64,000 nt of DNA from Methylovulum psychrotolerans (GTDB lineage: Bacteria; Pseudomonadota; Gammaproteobacteria; Methylococcales; Methylomonadaceae), in NCBI RefSeq assembly GCF_002923755.1, contig NZ_PGFZ01000005.1, forward strand, positions 126,743 to 190,742, read 5' to 3'. The position numbers were made by a program, and so were the translations under genes. Under the pieces are notes generated by a model. The model saw only the letters and a program-made list of their open reading frames with translations, had not been told where the DNA came from and did not search any database. Below are positions 18,401 through 25,326 of the stretch, piece by piece; positions within the stretch are counted from its first letter, which is position 1; every line of letters begins with the position of its first letter.

Positions 18401-19005
18401 TTAAGCCGACTTTATCGCCACTGATTAATACCTCCCCTGGAGGCGAAGGCCTGAAAACCGAAGAGGGGATGAGCGTACCTGTAGTGTCTGAGGATATGGA
18501 TGCCAAAACTATCACCGAAGCGGCCAAACCCGCCGCCGTGAAAACCGTGCAGCCCTTGGAAGCCGCCAAGCCGATACATAAACCGACTAAGCCTAAGCCT
18601 GTAAAAGTATCGCCACCTAAGGCATCCTTAACGCCTTCCGCCACTCCGGCGGCAGTTAAGGCGGGCCCTAAGCCAGTGACAGCTAAGCCTAAAACCGTTA
18701 AACCCTCTGTACCTGAAGTTGATGCTAACGGTGAAAATAAGCCGCCTGTGGCCAAGCCAAAAGTGGTGAAGCCGATAATCCCGGCCACACCAGCGGCGAC
18801 TAAACCCGTGGTGAAACCGTTACCCAAACCACCCAAGCCCAGCCCGACGGTTAACATCCCCGTGATTGTGCCTAGCCGTCCGGCAGTGAAGCCAGCAGCT
18901 AAACCTGTTAAGCCACCAGCGGCCACACCAGCCCCGGCCAAACCTGTCGTTAAGCCACCTAAGCCGCAGCCAGCGGCAGTGCCGCCAGCTGCACCAGCGC
19001 CTTAG
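15436..19005 (+). CDS. Divergent class A penicillin-binding protein with Pro/Lys/Ala-rich tail
   Basis: A 1189-residue bifunctional murein synthase-like protein. One N-terminal transmembrane helix (residues 9-28) anchors it. The GT51 glycosyltransferase region is divergent: the EDxxF motif is replaced by FIENREL (E164), though GGSTLATQIEK is kept. The transpeptidase has all three catalytic motifs: S498-T-A-K, S604-V-N and K922-T-G-T-G, so it should bind beta-lactams. Long insertions raise the size well above the usual 750-850 residues. From about residue 1000 to the end lies a low-complexity tail of KPxxAKP/PAAxPVVKP repeats, which may span or bind the cell wall. The GTG at 15436 has GAAAAGG upstream. 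It follows holA by 67 bp and may be co-transcribed. The activity of the GT domain is uncertain. Confidence 0.85.
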   Translation: MKQKKHSLVKRVLTIYIVVVLVVVIAVIARLVQQEVKTSKYQAQYLSQISKQLSFKLVNGSSNSVRYPKSGPYDQRLGYTLLPETIDGLKKAGYDITAQADFSPMMAELVDYGLFTIYHEKTQAGLRILDRRNQLVFKAMYPAYGYPNFDAVPPVILNTLLFIENRELLNEQNVQVNPAIEWDRLGFASLQLMAHKLGASSTVPGGSTLATQIEKYRHSPNGYTNSIVDKFRQMGTASVRAYLKGPDTRAMRQEIALSYLNSMPLAATPKSGEIHGLGDGLAAWFGADFNEINKLLSPRALAAKRVSPQQAQAYRQVLGILLSQRRPTYLLGPGFDALQNLTNSYLRILAEQGLISNALRDAALRETTLRPSKAAIIPSKFAAEKKTQAVLRSRLGKMLSVKSNYDLDRLDLTVQTTLDFNTQQAVNQELRRLGEPEYAQAAGLLGKRMLNENTKLAPIVYSLMLFERGQSGNLLRVQTDNYDQALDINEGIRIDLGSTAKLRTMVHYLELLADIYENYKNRPAAALRQIPLHPRDYLSQWVIEQLTANPQIDLQTLLDKALDRRYSSSPGESFFTGGGLHTFSNFSNTDNGKIMSIRDALRDSVNLVFIRLMRDEVYHHLYKPDGLARWLESPDDTRRKEYLHRFADNEGSVYLQRFYNKYQDKTPEEAFGILANRVLAKPSRLAMLFRAVYPDADEQALKKFLLQRLEGSQLSDDDIYSLYDKYTVKHFDLQDQGYITKIHPLELWLVGYLVQNAKIDRDDMMAASAQQRQDVYRWLFKNGRKNAQQRRIMTLLEIEAFREIHKAWQKVGYPFEELTPSYATSIGASGDRPVALAELMGILRNDGRKLPIVRFDSLHFAQGTPYETVLHKTLGQGQQVFAPEIAIAARKALIGVVDGGTASRLRGVYTNLAGQPLAVGGKTGTGDHRKEVWGAGGRLIESKFVSRAAVFTFFIGERFFGVITAYVAGENAGSYHFTSSLPVQIMRHLKPTLSPLINTSPGGEGLKTEEGMSVPVVSEDMDAKTITEAAKPAAVKTVQPLEAAKPIHKPTKPKPVKVSPPKASLTPSATPAAVKAGPKPVTAKPKTVKPSVPEVDANGENKPPVAKPKVVKPIIPATPAATKPVVKPLPKPPKPSPTVNIPVIVPSRPAVKPAAKPVKPPAATPAPAKPVVKPPKPQPAAVPPAAPAP

Positions 19006-19058
19006 GGCGGCAGGGGCGGTTAGCGTTTATGGTCAAGAGACCGCAAACCGAACCGCCG

Positions 19059-19093
19059 CCGACCTTTCAGGTTGCTAAAACCTGAAAGGTCGG
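19059..19093. repeat. Perfect 15-bp inverted repeat between convergent genes
   Basis: CCGACCTTTCAGGTT and its exact complement flank a 5-nt loop. It has no T tract, so it may be a rho-independent-like barrier, a REP-type element or a transcript-stabilising stem. It lies between the PBP gene (+) and nrdJb (-). Confidence 0.75.
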
Positions 19094-19121
19094 ACTGGTT
19101 AACGGGTTTTGTAGCCTGTCT

Positions 19122-19820
19122 TTAACCGCATTTGCTCTCGCCGCAATTCAGGCAGGTCATGCAGCCGTCCATCAGCACCACGGCTTTGGTTTGGCATTTG
19201 CCGCATAATAAGGCTTTAGCAGGAAAGCTGGAATCGTCCTGGTTAGCGGTTTCGGCATGGAGGGTGTTAAATTCGCGGCGTTTTTCCGCCAAAAACTGTT
19301 TTTGGTGGGCATCCAGTTCGGTGTCTTTTAACATGCCGATATTTTTTAAATGCGACTCAATGGCGCAACCGATTTCCGCGACCAGCGACGGCATAAACAC
19401 GCCGCCTTTTTTAAAATAGCCGCCGCGCGGGTCGAACACAGCCTTAAGCTCGTCCACCAAGAAACAGGCGTCGCCGCCTTTGCGGAACACCGCCGAGATG
19501 ACCCGTGTCAAGGCCAATACCCATTGGAAATGCTCCATATTTTTCGAGTTAATGAACACCTCATAAGGGCGGCGCTCTTCATGTTCGCTGCCTAAGTTGA
19601 GAATCATATCGTTAATGGTGATATACAGCGCGTGTTCCGACTGCGGGGTTTTGATTTTGTAGGTCGAGCCGTACAAAATTTCTGGCCGCGCCATGTTTTC
19701 GTGCATACTTTCCAGCCCGGGTATGGATTCTTGGACCGGATTCTCGTCTTCGTTGCTTGCCGGTGTGTTAGGGGTCAAGACTTTATAACCGGTGATTTTT
19801 TTATTAATTTGCTGGATCAT
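19122..19820 (-). CDS. nrdJb: Class II ribonucleotide reductase small subunit-like NrdJb (TSCPD/zinc-ribbon protein)
   Basis: A 232-residue homologue of NrdJb, the C-terminal part of the split adenosylcobalamin-dependent reductase known in Pseudomonas. The TSCPD-type domain is seen in GSEHEERRPYEVFINSKN and in AVFRKGGDACFLVDELKAVFDPRGG. The C-terminal zinc ribbon has four cysteines in CGKC...CMTCLNCG and ends ESKCG, a tail that in NrdJ carries the redox-active cysteines. The catalytic subunit NrdJa, usually immediately upstream, is not in the neighbourhood: the genes on either side encode an antiporter and a PBP. It therefore probably works in trans with an NrdJa encoded elsewhere, or has been repurposed. 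Confidence 0.82.
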   Translation of the reverse strand: MIQQINKKITGYKVLTPNTPASNEDENPVQESIPGLESMHENMARPEILYGSTYKIKTPQSEHALYITINDMILNLGSEHEERRPYEVFINSKNMEHFQWVLALTRVISAVFRKGGDACFLVDELKAVFDPRGGYFKKGGVFMPSLVAEIGCAIESHLKNIGMLKDTELDAHQKQFLAEKRREFNTLHAETANQDDSSFPAKALLCGKCQTKAVVLMDGCMTCLNCGESKCG

Positions 19821-20026
19821 AATATTGTCGGGATCAGTTATTAGGGTTTAGCGGGCTATTGATAAGCGGACTTGCTGGTCTTTAGGCCAAGCTAACACTG
19901 CATATAGTTAAAAAAACAAAGATTAACACAAAATATAGATTATATAGAGTAAATTTCAAGGCAAAGCCTAAATTATGCCTATTATTTTGCTGTTATGGCG
20001 GGCGGTTTTATAGCGTAAACCAAGGT

Positions 20027-21577
20027 TTAGGTTTTGTCCGCCGCCGGACTGCTTAACAGTTGCGCCGCCAGTTGCGTACCCGCTTCAATAAAAGGGTGTA
20101 TCACAAAGTCAGCGCCTAAGGCGCGTAACTTTGCCTCTTCATCATCCAGGAGACACACGGTGCCGATATGGCCTTGGAACTGGCGTAATTGCAGTTGGGT
20201 AATTGCTAAGGCGCGTAGCTCAAAATCGGGGACAGCAAGGATAATCCCCCTGATTTTGTTTAGGGGTAGGCTCTCCCAGAGCGCGTTATCCTCCGCATCG
20301 CCATAAATGACCCGGCGGCCCTCCGCTAATAAGGCTTCCAAAACGGTCGGGTCGGCATCCAAACCCAAAACCCGCTTGTCTTGTTGGCAAAAGGCCTGAT
20401 ATGCCGATAACCCGGTGCGCCCCATGCCGATAATTAGCCATTCGGCAATGCCGACACTGCCCGGTAAGCGGTCGGGGTGGTTGGTTTGGCGCTCAAAGCG
20501 CGTTAAAAAAGGCGCGAGCAGGGCAAATAAGCGATGGGAAACGCGGTTTAAGGGCGCGGCGACCGCAAGCGACAACGCGACCGCCAAACCAATGGTCGCT
20601 TCCCAAACCGGCGGCAACCAATGGGCATCAACCACTGCCGAGGCGGTGATTAAGGCAAACTCGCTGTACGTCATCAAAGCCAGCGAAGAAATGAAGGCGG
20701 TGCGGGCGCGTAATCCGACCAACAAAAATAAGGTGAAGAACAGCAAGCCTTGTAAAGGCAAGGCCGCCAACAGCCATAAAGCCTGTATCAGTTCGTCATA
20801 ACCGGGCAAGTCGGTCAAACCGATTTGCAGGAAAAACGCCACCAGAAAGGCCTCTTTTAAGCCCCATAATTTAGCGGCCAGCTCATCGGTTTTAGGGTGT
20901 CCCGCCAACATGACCCCCATCAGTAACGCGCCAATATCGCTGGAAATGCTGACTTTTTCCGCCAACATGCCGCCCGCCAACGCTAAGGAAACCCCCAGCA
21001 ACAATTTCAGTTCGGCGGCACGGCTGGCATTCAGGAAGCGGTAGGCAACAGGCCGCAATAAGGGCAGCAGCAATAGCCCCAATGCCCACGGAGTCGGTTG
21101 TTTGCCGCTGGTGACAGCCAGCAGGCCAATGGCGACAATATCTTGCAAAATCAAAATGCTTAGCACATCCCGCCCGTACAGGGTGGATAATTCGCCGTTA
21201 TCTTCCAGCACTTTAATCGCCAACACCGTGCTGGAAAATGCCAAACTAATCCCCAGCACCAGCCCGCCGGACAAATGGCCGCCTAAGGCAAAGAAAATGC
21301 CCACCGACACCGCCGTTACGATCAGCAAATGCAAACCACCGACACTCAGCACTTCGCGCCTTAATAATGAGTGTAGCTTCAGTTTCAGGCCAACGGTAAA
21401 CAGCAGCAGTTGGATACCAATATCTGCCAGATGCGCCAAGGTAGCGTCGGGGTGGATGCCTAGGGCGTGTAAAACATAGCCGGCGATAAGGTAGCCGACC
21501 AAGGGCGGGAAATATAAGCGGCTGGTGATTAAGCCTGCCAGATACGCCGTACCTACCAAAATTAACTCTAATTCCAT
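20027..21577 (-). CDS. Monovalent cation:proton antiporter with RCK domain (KefB/YbaL-like)
   Basis: CPA2-family inner-membrane antiporter, 516 residues. About 11-12 hydrophobic helices fill residues 1-380, including the FPPLVGYLIAGYV helix, LAFSSTVLAIKVLEDNGE and LILQDIVAIG, whose Asp is the ion-coupling residue of the family. The C-terminal 120 residues form an RCK/TrkA-N nucleotide-binding domain starting IIGMGRTGLSAYQ (GxGxxG), followed by LGLDADP and VIYGDAEDNAL. This layout fits a K+ (or Na+) efflux system gated by NAD(H) or another ligand. No KefF-type ancillary gene is adjacent. It is divergent from truA across 156 bp. Confidence 0.9.
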   Translation of the reverse strand: MELELILVGTAYLAGLITSRLYFPPLVGYLIAGYVLHALGIHPDATLAHLADIGIQLLLFTVGLKLKLHSLLRREVLSVGGLHLLIVTAVSVGIFFALGGHLSGGLVLGISLAFSSTVLAIKVLEDNGELSTLYGRDVLSILILQDIVAIGLLAVTSGKQPTPWALGLLLLPLLRPVAYRFLNASRAAELKLLLGVSLALAGGMLAEKVSISSDIGALLMGVMLAGHPKTDELAAKLWGLKEAFLVAFFLQIGLTDLPGYDELIQALWLLAALPLQGLLFFTLFLLVGLRARTAFISSLALMTYSEFALITASAVVDAHWLPPVWEATIGLAVALSLAVAAPLNRVSHRLFALLAPFLTRFERQTNHPDRLPGSVGIAEWLIIGMGRTGLSAYQAFCQQDKRVLGLDADPTVLEALLAEGRRVIYGDAEDNALWESLPLNKIRGIILAVPDFELRALAITQLQLRQFQGHIGTVCLLDDEEAKLRALGADFVIHPFIEAGTQLAAQLLSSPAADKT

Positions 21578-21733
21578 AGTGACTGCTCCTGATTCGGGTA
21601 AGTGATACGGTGATTATAGCGTGAAGCCACAGATTTGGCTGGCACTAAAAAGCGCGGTTGAATTCATCGTCACTGCTAGGCTTGGGTGGTTTAAAATAGA
21701 CGGTTTTAACTTTCCCCTCTGATTATCTGATTA

Positions 21734-22564
21734 ATGCGTATTATCCTCGGCATAGAATATAACGGCAGCGCTTACTACGGTTGGCAGGCGCAAGCCCATG
21801 CGTGTAGCGTCCAACAAGTGTTGGAGCAGGCGTTAAGCAACATCGCCCAGCATCCGGTCACGGTGTTATGCGCCGGACGCACCGACTCCGGCGTACACGC
21901 CTTAGAGCAGGTGGTGCATTTTGACAGCTCGGCGGAACGGCCTTTGCAGGCTTGGCATTTGGGCGGTAACAGCCATTTGCCGAATGATGTCAGGATTCTT
22001 TGGGCGCAACCCGCCCCAGCGGGTTTTCATGCCCGTTACAGCGCCATCGCCCGCTATTACCGCTACATTATCAGTAACCGCGCCACCCAATCGGCTTTGC
22101 TGTACCAGCAGACGACATGGTGTCCGCAACCTTTAGATGCGGAAAAAATGCACCAAGCGGCACAAGCCCTACTAGGCGAGCATGATTTCACGTCCTTCCG
22201 GGCGCAAGGTTGCCAATCGAAAAGCCCTAGGCGGATGCTGTATTTTATTACGGTTTATCGGCAGGGCGACCAAGTGATTATGGATATTTCCGCCAATGCC
22301 TTTTTGCACCACATGGTCAGGAATATTGCCGGGGTGCTGATGGAAATAGGCATGGGCAAGCAACCCGTCACTTGGACGCAGTTTTTACTGGCTGCCAAAG
22401 ACCGCAAACTGGCCGCCCGCACCGCACCGCCCCAAGGCTTATATTTGGGTGGGGTGTATTACCCGAAACAGTTTGGTTTGGTAAAAAATCCGGTGTTCGC
22501 ACAGTTACCCGACGATGCCAAACGCTTTGATGACGGTTGGGCTAACAAATCTATTGGGCTTTAG
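21734..22564 (+). CDS. truA: tRNA pseudouridine(38-40) synthase TruA
   Basis: Makes pseudouridine at positions 38-40 in the tRNA anticodon arm. The 276 residues are within the family range. The catalytic aspartate is D51 in CAGRTDSGVHALEQVVHF, and the conserved ARYYRYII and FLHHMVRNIAGVLMEIG motifs are present, ending with the AARTAPPQGLYL signature. The product should be active. In Pseudomonas truA lies between fimV and trpF; here it stands next to an antiporter and is followed by gene remnants. Confidence 0.96.
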   Translation: MRIILGIEYNGSAYYGWQAQAHACSVQQVLEQALSNIAQHPVTVLCAGRTDSGVHALEQVVHFDSSAERPLQAWHLGGNSHLPNDVRILWAQPAPAGFHARYSAIARYYRYIISNRATQSALLYQQTTWCPQPLDAEKMHQAAQALLGEHDFTSFRAQGCQSKSPRRMLYFITVYRQGDQVIMDISANAFLHHMVRNIAGVLMEIGMGKQPVTWTQFLLAAKDRKLAARTAPPQGLYLGGVYYPKQFGLVKNPVFAQLPDDAKRFDDGWANKSIGL

Positions 22565-22652
22565 GTATTGAACTTGTTGTCTGTTCGCCGCTTAGAGACA
22601 CTGTTCCGCAAAGGCAAAATTGGCACGGTGAAAGGGGCTTTGGACATATCGA

Positions 22653-22984
22653 TTATCGAAATTTTGGAGGATGGGCATCAATGGTTGAGAAAACCAGCCT
22701 TCGGCTTGGAAACGGTTCGCAGACGGTGAATTGTAGGCGTTTTTCGTGCCAGGCAAAGCCCTCTTTGAGCGGATGGGATGTAGTGCCTGAAACCCCCAAG
22801 GCACCGGCAAGGAGCGACTGGAACCAGCCTGTTGAGCCGAAACCTGTGGCAATGATAATTCCTGATGATGATTGGGTTTCTTGGCCGTTCCATGATAGTC
22901 GGTAGTGGGCCGAGGTATGGCTTTTCGGGCCGATAAACAGGTCATTGACCGCCAGCATCTGTTGGCTGTTGTTAGTCTTTGCTT
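22653..22984 (-). pseudogene. Remnant of an NAD-kinase-like gene (5' part deleted, 3' part degraded)
   Basis: The minus-strand frame contains NDLFIGPKSHTSAHYRL, then SSSGIIIATGFGSTGWFQSLLAGA and the FTVCEPFPSR segment, which resemble the C-terminal half of NAD/sugar-kinase-like proteins with a nucleotide-binding STGxGSTGW loop. The frame is closed by a TGA near 22985, just where homology ends, and no N-terminal ATP-binding half is present. Downstream of VFST the family C-terminus is not recognisable, so the 3' part is frameshifted or lost. It lies head to head with the NUDIX remnant. The reading as a relic is inference from truncation at both ends. Confidence 0.55.
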
Positions 22985-23289
22985 CCGACCATCAGGCCAT
23001 GATTGGTTTGGCGCGGGAGCGTCTGCGGCAAAAGGCGCTTTATTCGATTGTGCCCGCCTACGCGCTATCGGAAACCTTCACACTGCCGGAGCTTCAGCGC
23101 TTGCATGAGGTGTTGATCGGTAAACGCTTGCAGAAAAAGTCTTTCCGCCGCCGCATCCGCCGCATCGAGCAAGCGGAATTATTGCTGGATACCGGAGAAA
23201 AACGTTCGGAAGGAGGCCGTCCGGCCACTTTATACCGGATGAAACAGGCCTCTGACAGTTATACGTTTGTGCGTAATTTGGAAGATTGA
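22978..23289 (+). pseudogene. Remnant of a NUDIX hydrolase/NrtR-like gene (C-terminal part only)
   Basis: The frame encodes DHQAMIGLARERLRQKALYS and then FTLPELQRLHEVLIGK, KKSFRRRIRR and EGGRPATLYRM. This is the C-terminal winged-helix domain found in NUDIX proteins that act on ADP-ribose or regulate NAD genes. The NUDIX box and everything N-terminal to it are absent; the frame just upstream is unrelated. About 100 residues remain of an expected 220 or more. Together with the opposite remnant it suggests one deletion across a divergent NAD-metabolism gene pair. Expression of the free winged helix from an internal ATG (22945 or 22999) cannot be excluded. Confidence 0.6.
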
Positions 23290-23448
23290 GTGTGTTGGGG
23301 CGTATAGGCTTTTTTATGGCTTGTCCAAAATGTTTGCATTTTGGCAGGTATTGAGCGTACACATCAGGCACACCGTTTTTATGGGTTGTCTGATGCTACG
23401 CCCGCAAGCAAGGTCAGTTTTTTTCAGGAACGGTGTTTAAGCCTGTCT

Positions 23449-23838
23449 TTAATTGACGACGGTATGGCCGCGCTGGCGCATACAGTTTTTGAATGCCCGT
23501 TTAAAGTTCTCGTTAGCTTGATAACCTTCCCACAAGCCAGCGGGAATGGCCAAAATAGCACCACCTGCCGCGCCTGTGGCCGCACTGCCCGCGACAGCGC
23601 CAACGGCTGCGCCACCTGCGGCACCAGTCACCGCGCCGACACCAGCGCCTAAAGCGATTTCTTTTGTGATGTCCGATGCTTGTTCAGCCAGCGCCTTGCA
23701 TTCTCCCATGTCGCGTCCAACGGTTTCTGCATGTCTATCCATACGGGGATCGACAACAGGTTTCCAGCCGCTCATGGATGCACAGCCAGTGGCTAATGCA
23801 GAAAGCACGACTATTGTTGATAAATAAGTTGTTTTCAT
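23449..23838 (-). CDS. Glycine-zipper lipoprotein
   Basis: A small envelope lipoprotein, 129 residues. The signal peptide MKTTYLSTIVVLSALATGC ends in a lipobox with C19 as the lipidation site. The mature part has a central glycine-zipper helix rich in GAVTGAAGGAAVGAVAGSAA (about residues 65-100) and a soluble C-terminus with the family motif NFKRAFKNCMRQRGH. Such proteins insert into or across membranes, often under envelope stress; the exact role is unknown. The ATG at 23838 is chosen over 23850 because GGAG lies 6 nt upstream of it, overlapping the earlier ATG. A 7-bp inverted repeat (TTATAAG/CTTATAA, 23871-23890) just upstream may be regulatory. Confidence 0.85.
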   Translation of the reverse strand: MKTTYLSTIVVLSALATGCASMSGWKPVVDPRMDRHAETVGRDMGECKALAEQASDITKEIALGAGVGAVTGAAGGAAVGAVAGSAATGAAGGAILAIPAGLWEGYQANENFKRAFKNCMRQRGHTVVN

Positions 23839-23890
23839 GATGTTCTCCAAAAATGGCTATAAATTAATATTTATAAGTCTATGCTTATAA

Positions 23891-24471
23891 CGTGTTTTAG
23901 ATTAATCCGCATTTATCGGTCTGTTATGTCATAAATGCGGGCGATATTCCTGAGCTAACCCGTTCCGGCGGGTATTCCTAACAATAAATCACGGGGCTTT
24001 TTCAAGCGCGTGGGCAGGTTAATTCACGATGCAAAGACAGTGTAAGCTGCGAAGATGAATTTAAGCTGAGTAAAAGATTAAGAGAAGATTAAAAAAAGTG
24101 TTTTGTCGTCATTTACTTTTAAGCTTCCGTTAATCAGGGGGGTATTGATAGGGAGAGCGGTTTTGGCCGGGCAGAGGCATTAAAATTGGGCTTGTTTTTT
24201 ACTGGTGGCGGCTGTCAATCCGAATCGAAACGTTGGCGGGTTTGGAAACAGGGAAACGGCGGTGAGGTTGATTATCTGACAAATAGCCATGAATACGGTT
24301 CAATCAGTGGGCTAAATTGCCTTATTTGTCTTGCAAGGATTGTTCAATAGGCTGAATTTGGTTCTTCGGGTGCTATGATGCAATAAGATACTTGCTCATT
24401 CCTCTTGATGTCTTTATCCCATTTAAGGGCATTCTCTGACATTCTACACTATCGTTGACGTTGGAGTCATT
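23891..24471. other. Intergenic region before the tpm gene, nothing recognised
   Basis: About 580 bp without an open frame that looks coding. It contains a purine-rich AAGATTAAGAGAAGATTAAA stretch near 24080 and the RBS of the next gene (GGAG before 24472). I see no RNA gene or mobile element. Confidence 0.5.
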
Positions 24472-25137
24472 ATGACCAGTCGGGACAATTTGCTTTGGTT
24501 GCAGTGCTGGCGCGATCAGCAGACGGATTTTAACCAAAAATCGGTAAACCCGTTACTTATCCGGTTTTGGCCTGGCCTTGGTTTGGTGCGGGGTAGCCGG
24601 GTGTTTGTGCCGTTGTGCGGTAAGAGTTTGGATATGATCTGGCTGGCACAGCAGGGGCATGAGGTGATTGGTGTTGAGTTAAGCCCTATTGCCGTCCGGG
24701 CGTTTTTTCGGGAGAACCATTTAAAGCCTACGCGGCGGCGGGTAGGGCAGTTTACCTTATGGCGGCAGGGCCGCTTAAGTATTCTGTGCGGGGATTTTTT
24801 CTCCCTGACACTGGCGGAGCTTGGGCAGATTGATACGGTCTATGACCGCGCCGCGCTGACGGCTTTGCCGGAAGCGATCCGTATGCTTTACATTGCCCAT
24901 TTGCAGGCGATTGTATCGCAGGCCGCCCAGGTTTTTTTGCTGACGACGGAAGATGCACAAGCGGATGAGACTTTGGGTGAGGCCTTGGGGGTTGGCGAAG
25001 AGATTACGGCTTTGTATGCAGAAGGTTTCGCTATTGAGTTGACGCATGTGGAAAGTGTTTTTGAGCGCAATCCAGAATGGCCGGAGCAGCCGCCAGAGCG
25101 TACCGAATACAAGGTTTATCGGCTTTCCAGCAAATGA
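24472..25137 (+). CDS. tpm: Thiopurine S-methyltransferase family protein
   Basis: SAM-dependent methyltransferase of the TPMT family, 221 residues; bacterial members methylate thiopurines and inorganic selenium or tellurium compounds. The N-terminus has the family WLQCWRDQQTDF motif. SAM-binding motif I is VFVPLCGKSLDMIWLAQQGH (about residues 44-63), followed by GVELSPIAVRAFF. Motif IV is DTVYDRAALTALP with the conserved RAAL. The C-terminus ERTEYKVYRL is typical. The start ATG has GGAG 7 nt upstream. It stands alone between two long intergenic stretches. The substrate is inferred from the family only. Confidence 0.88.
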   Translation: MTSRDNLLWLQCWRDQQTDFNQKSVNPLLIRFWPGLGLVRGSRVFVPLCGKSLDMIWLAQQGHEVIGVELSPIAVRAFFRENHLKPTRRRVGQFTLWRQGRLSILCGDFFSLTLAELGQIDTVYDRAALTALPEAIRMLYIAHLQAIVSQAAQVFLLTTEDAQADETLGEALGVGEEITALYAEGFAIELTHVESVFERNPEWPEQPPERTEYKVYRLSSK

Positions 25138-25326
25138 ATGCGGTTAAAGAGGGTGGTTTTTTTGTGTTGACGGGGCGCACAGGCTATCTGGTTTGATTGG
25201 TTTACGCGGCTTTTAAAGCATCGCGCTTGTCATAATTGTTTAATAAAATCCAAAAACCTTTTACCATAGCGGGTTCGGAGAGGGTCTTCGTATTCTTCGC
25301 AGCAAATCACATTAACAGGTTTAAAA

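Noticed and set aside
18360-18941. 193-codon minus-strand frame rich in Gly/Leu/Ala/Thr
   Set aside because: Exactly antisense to the Pro/Lys/Ala-rich tail of the PBP; the composition is produced by the repeat bias.
22565-22729. Plus-strand frame continuing about 54 codons after the truA stop
   Set aside because: TruA is already full length with its C-terminal motif; the extension matches nothing known and overlaps the NAD-kinase remnant.
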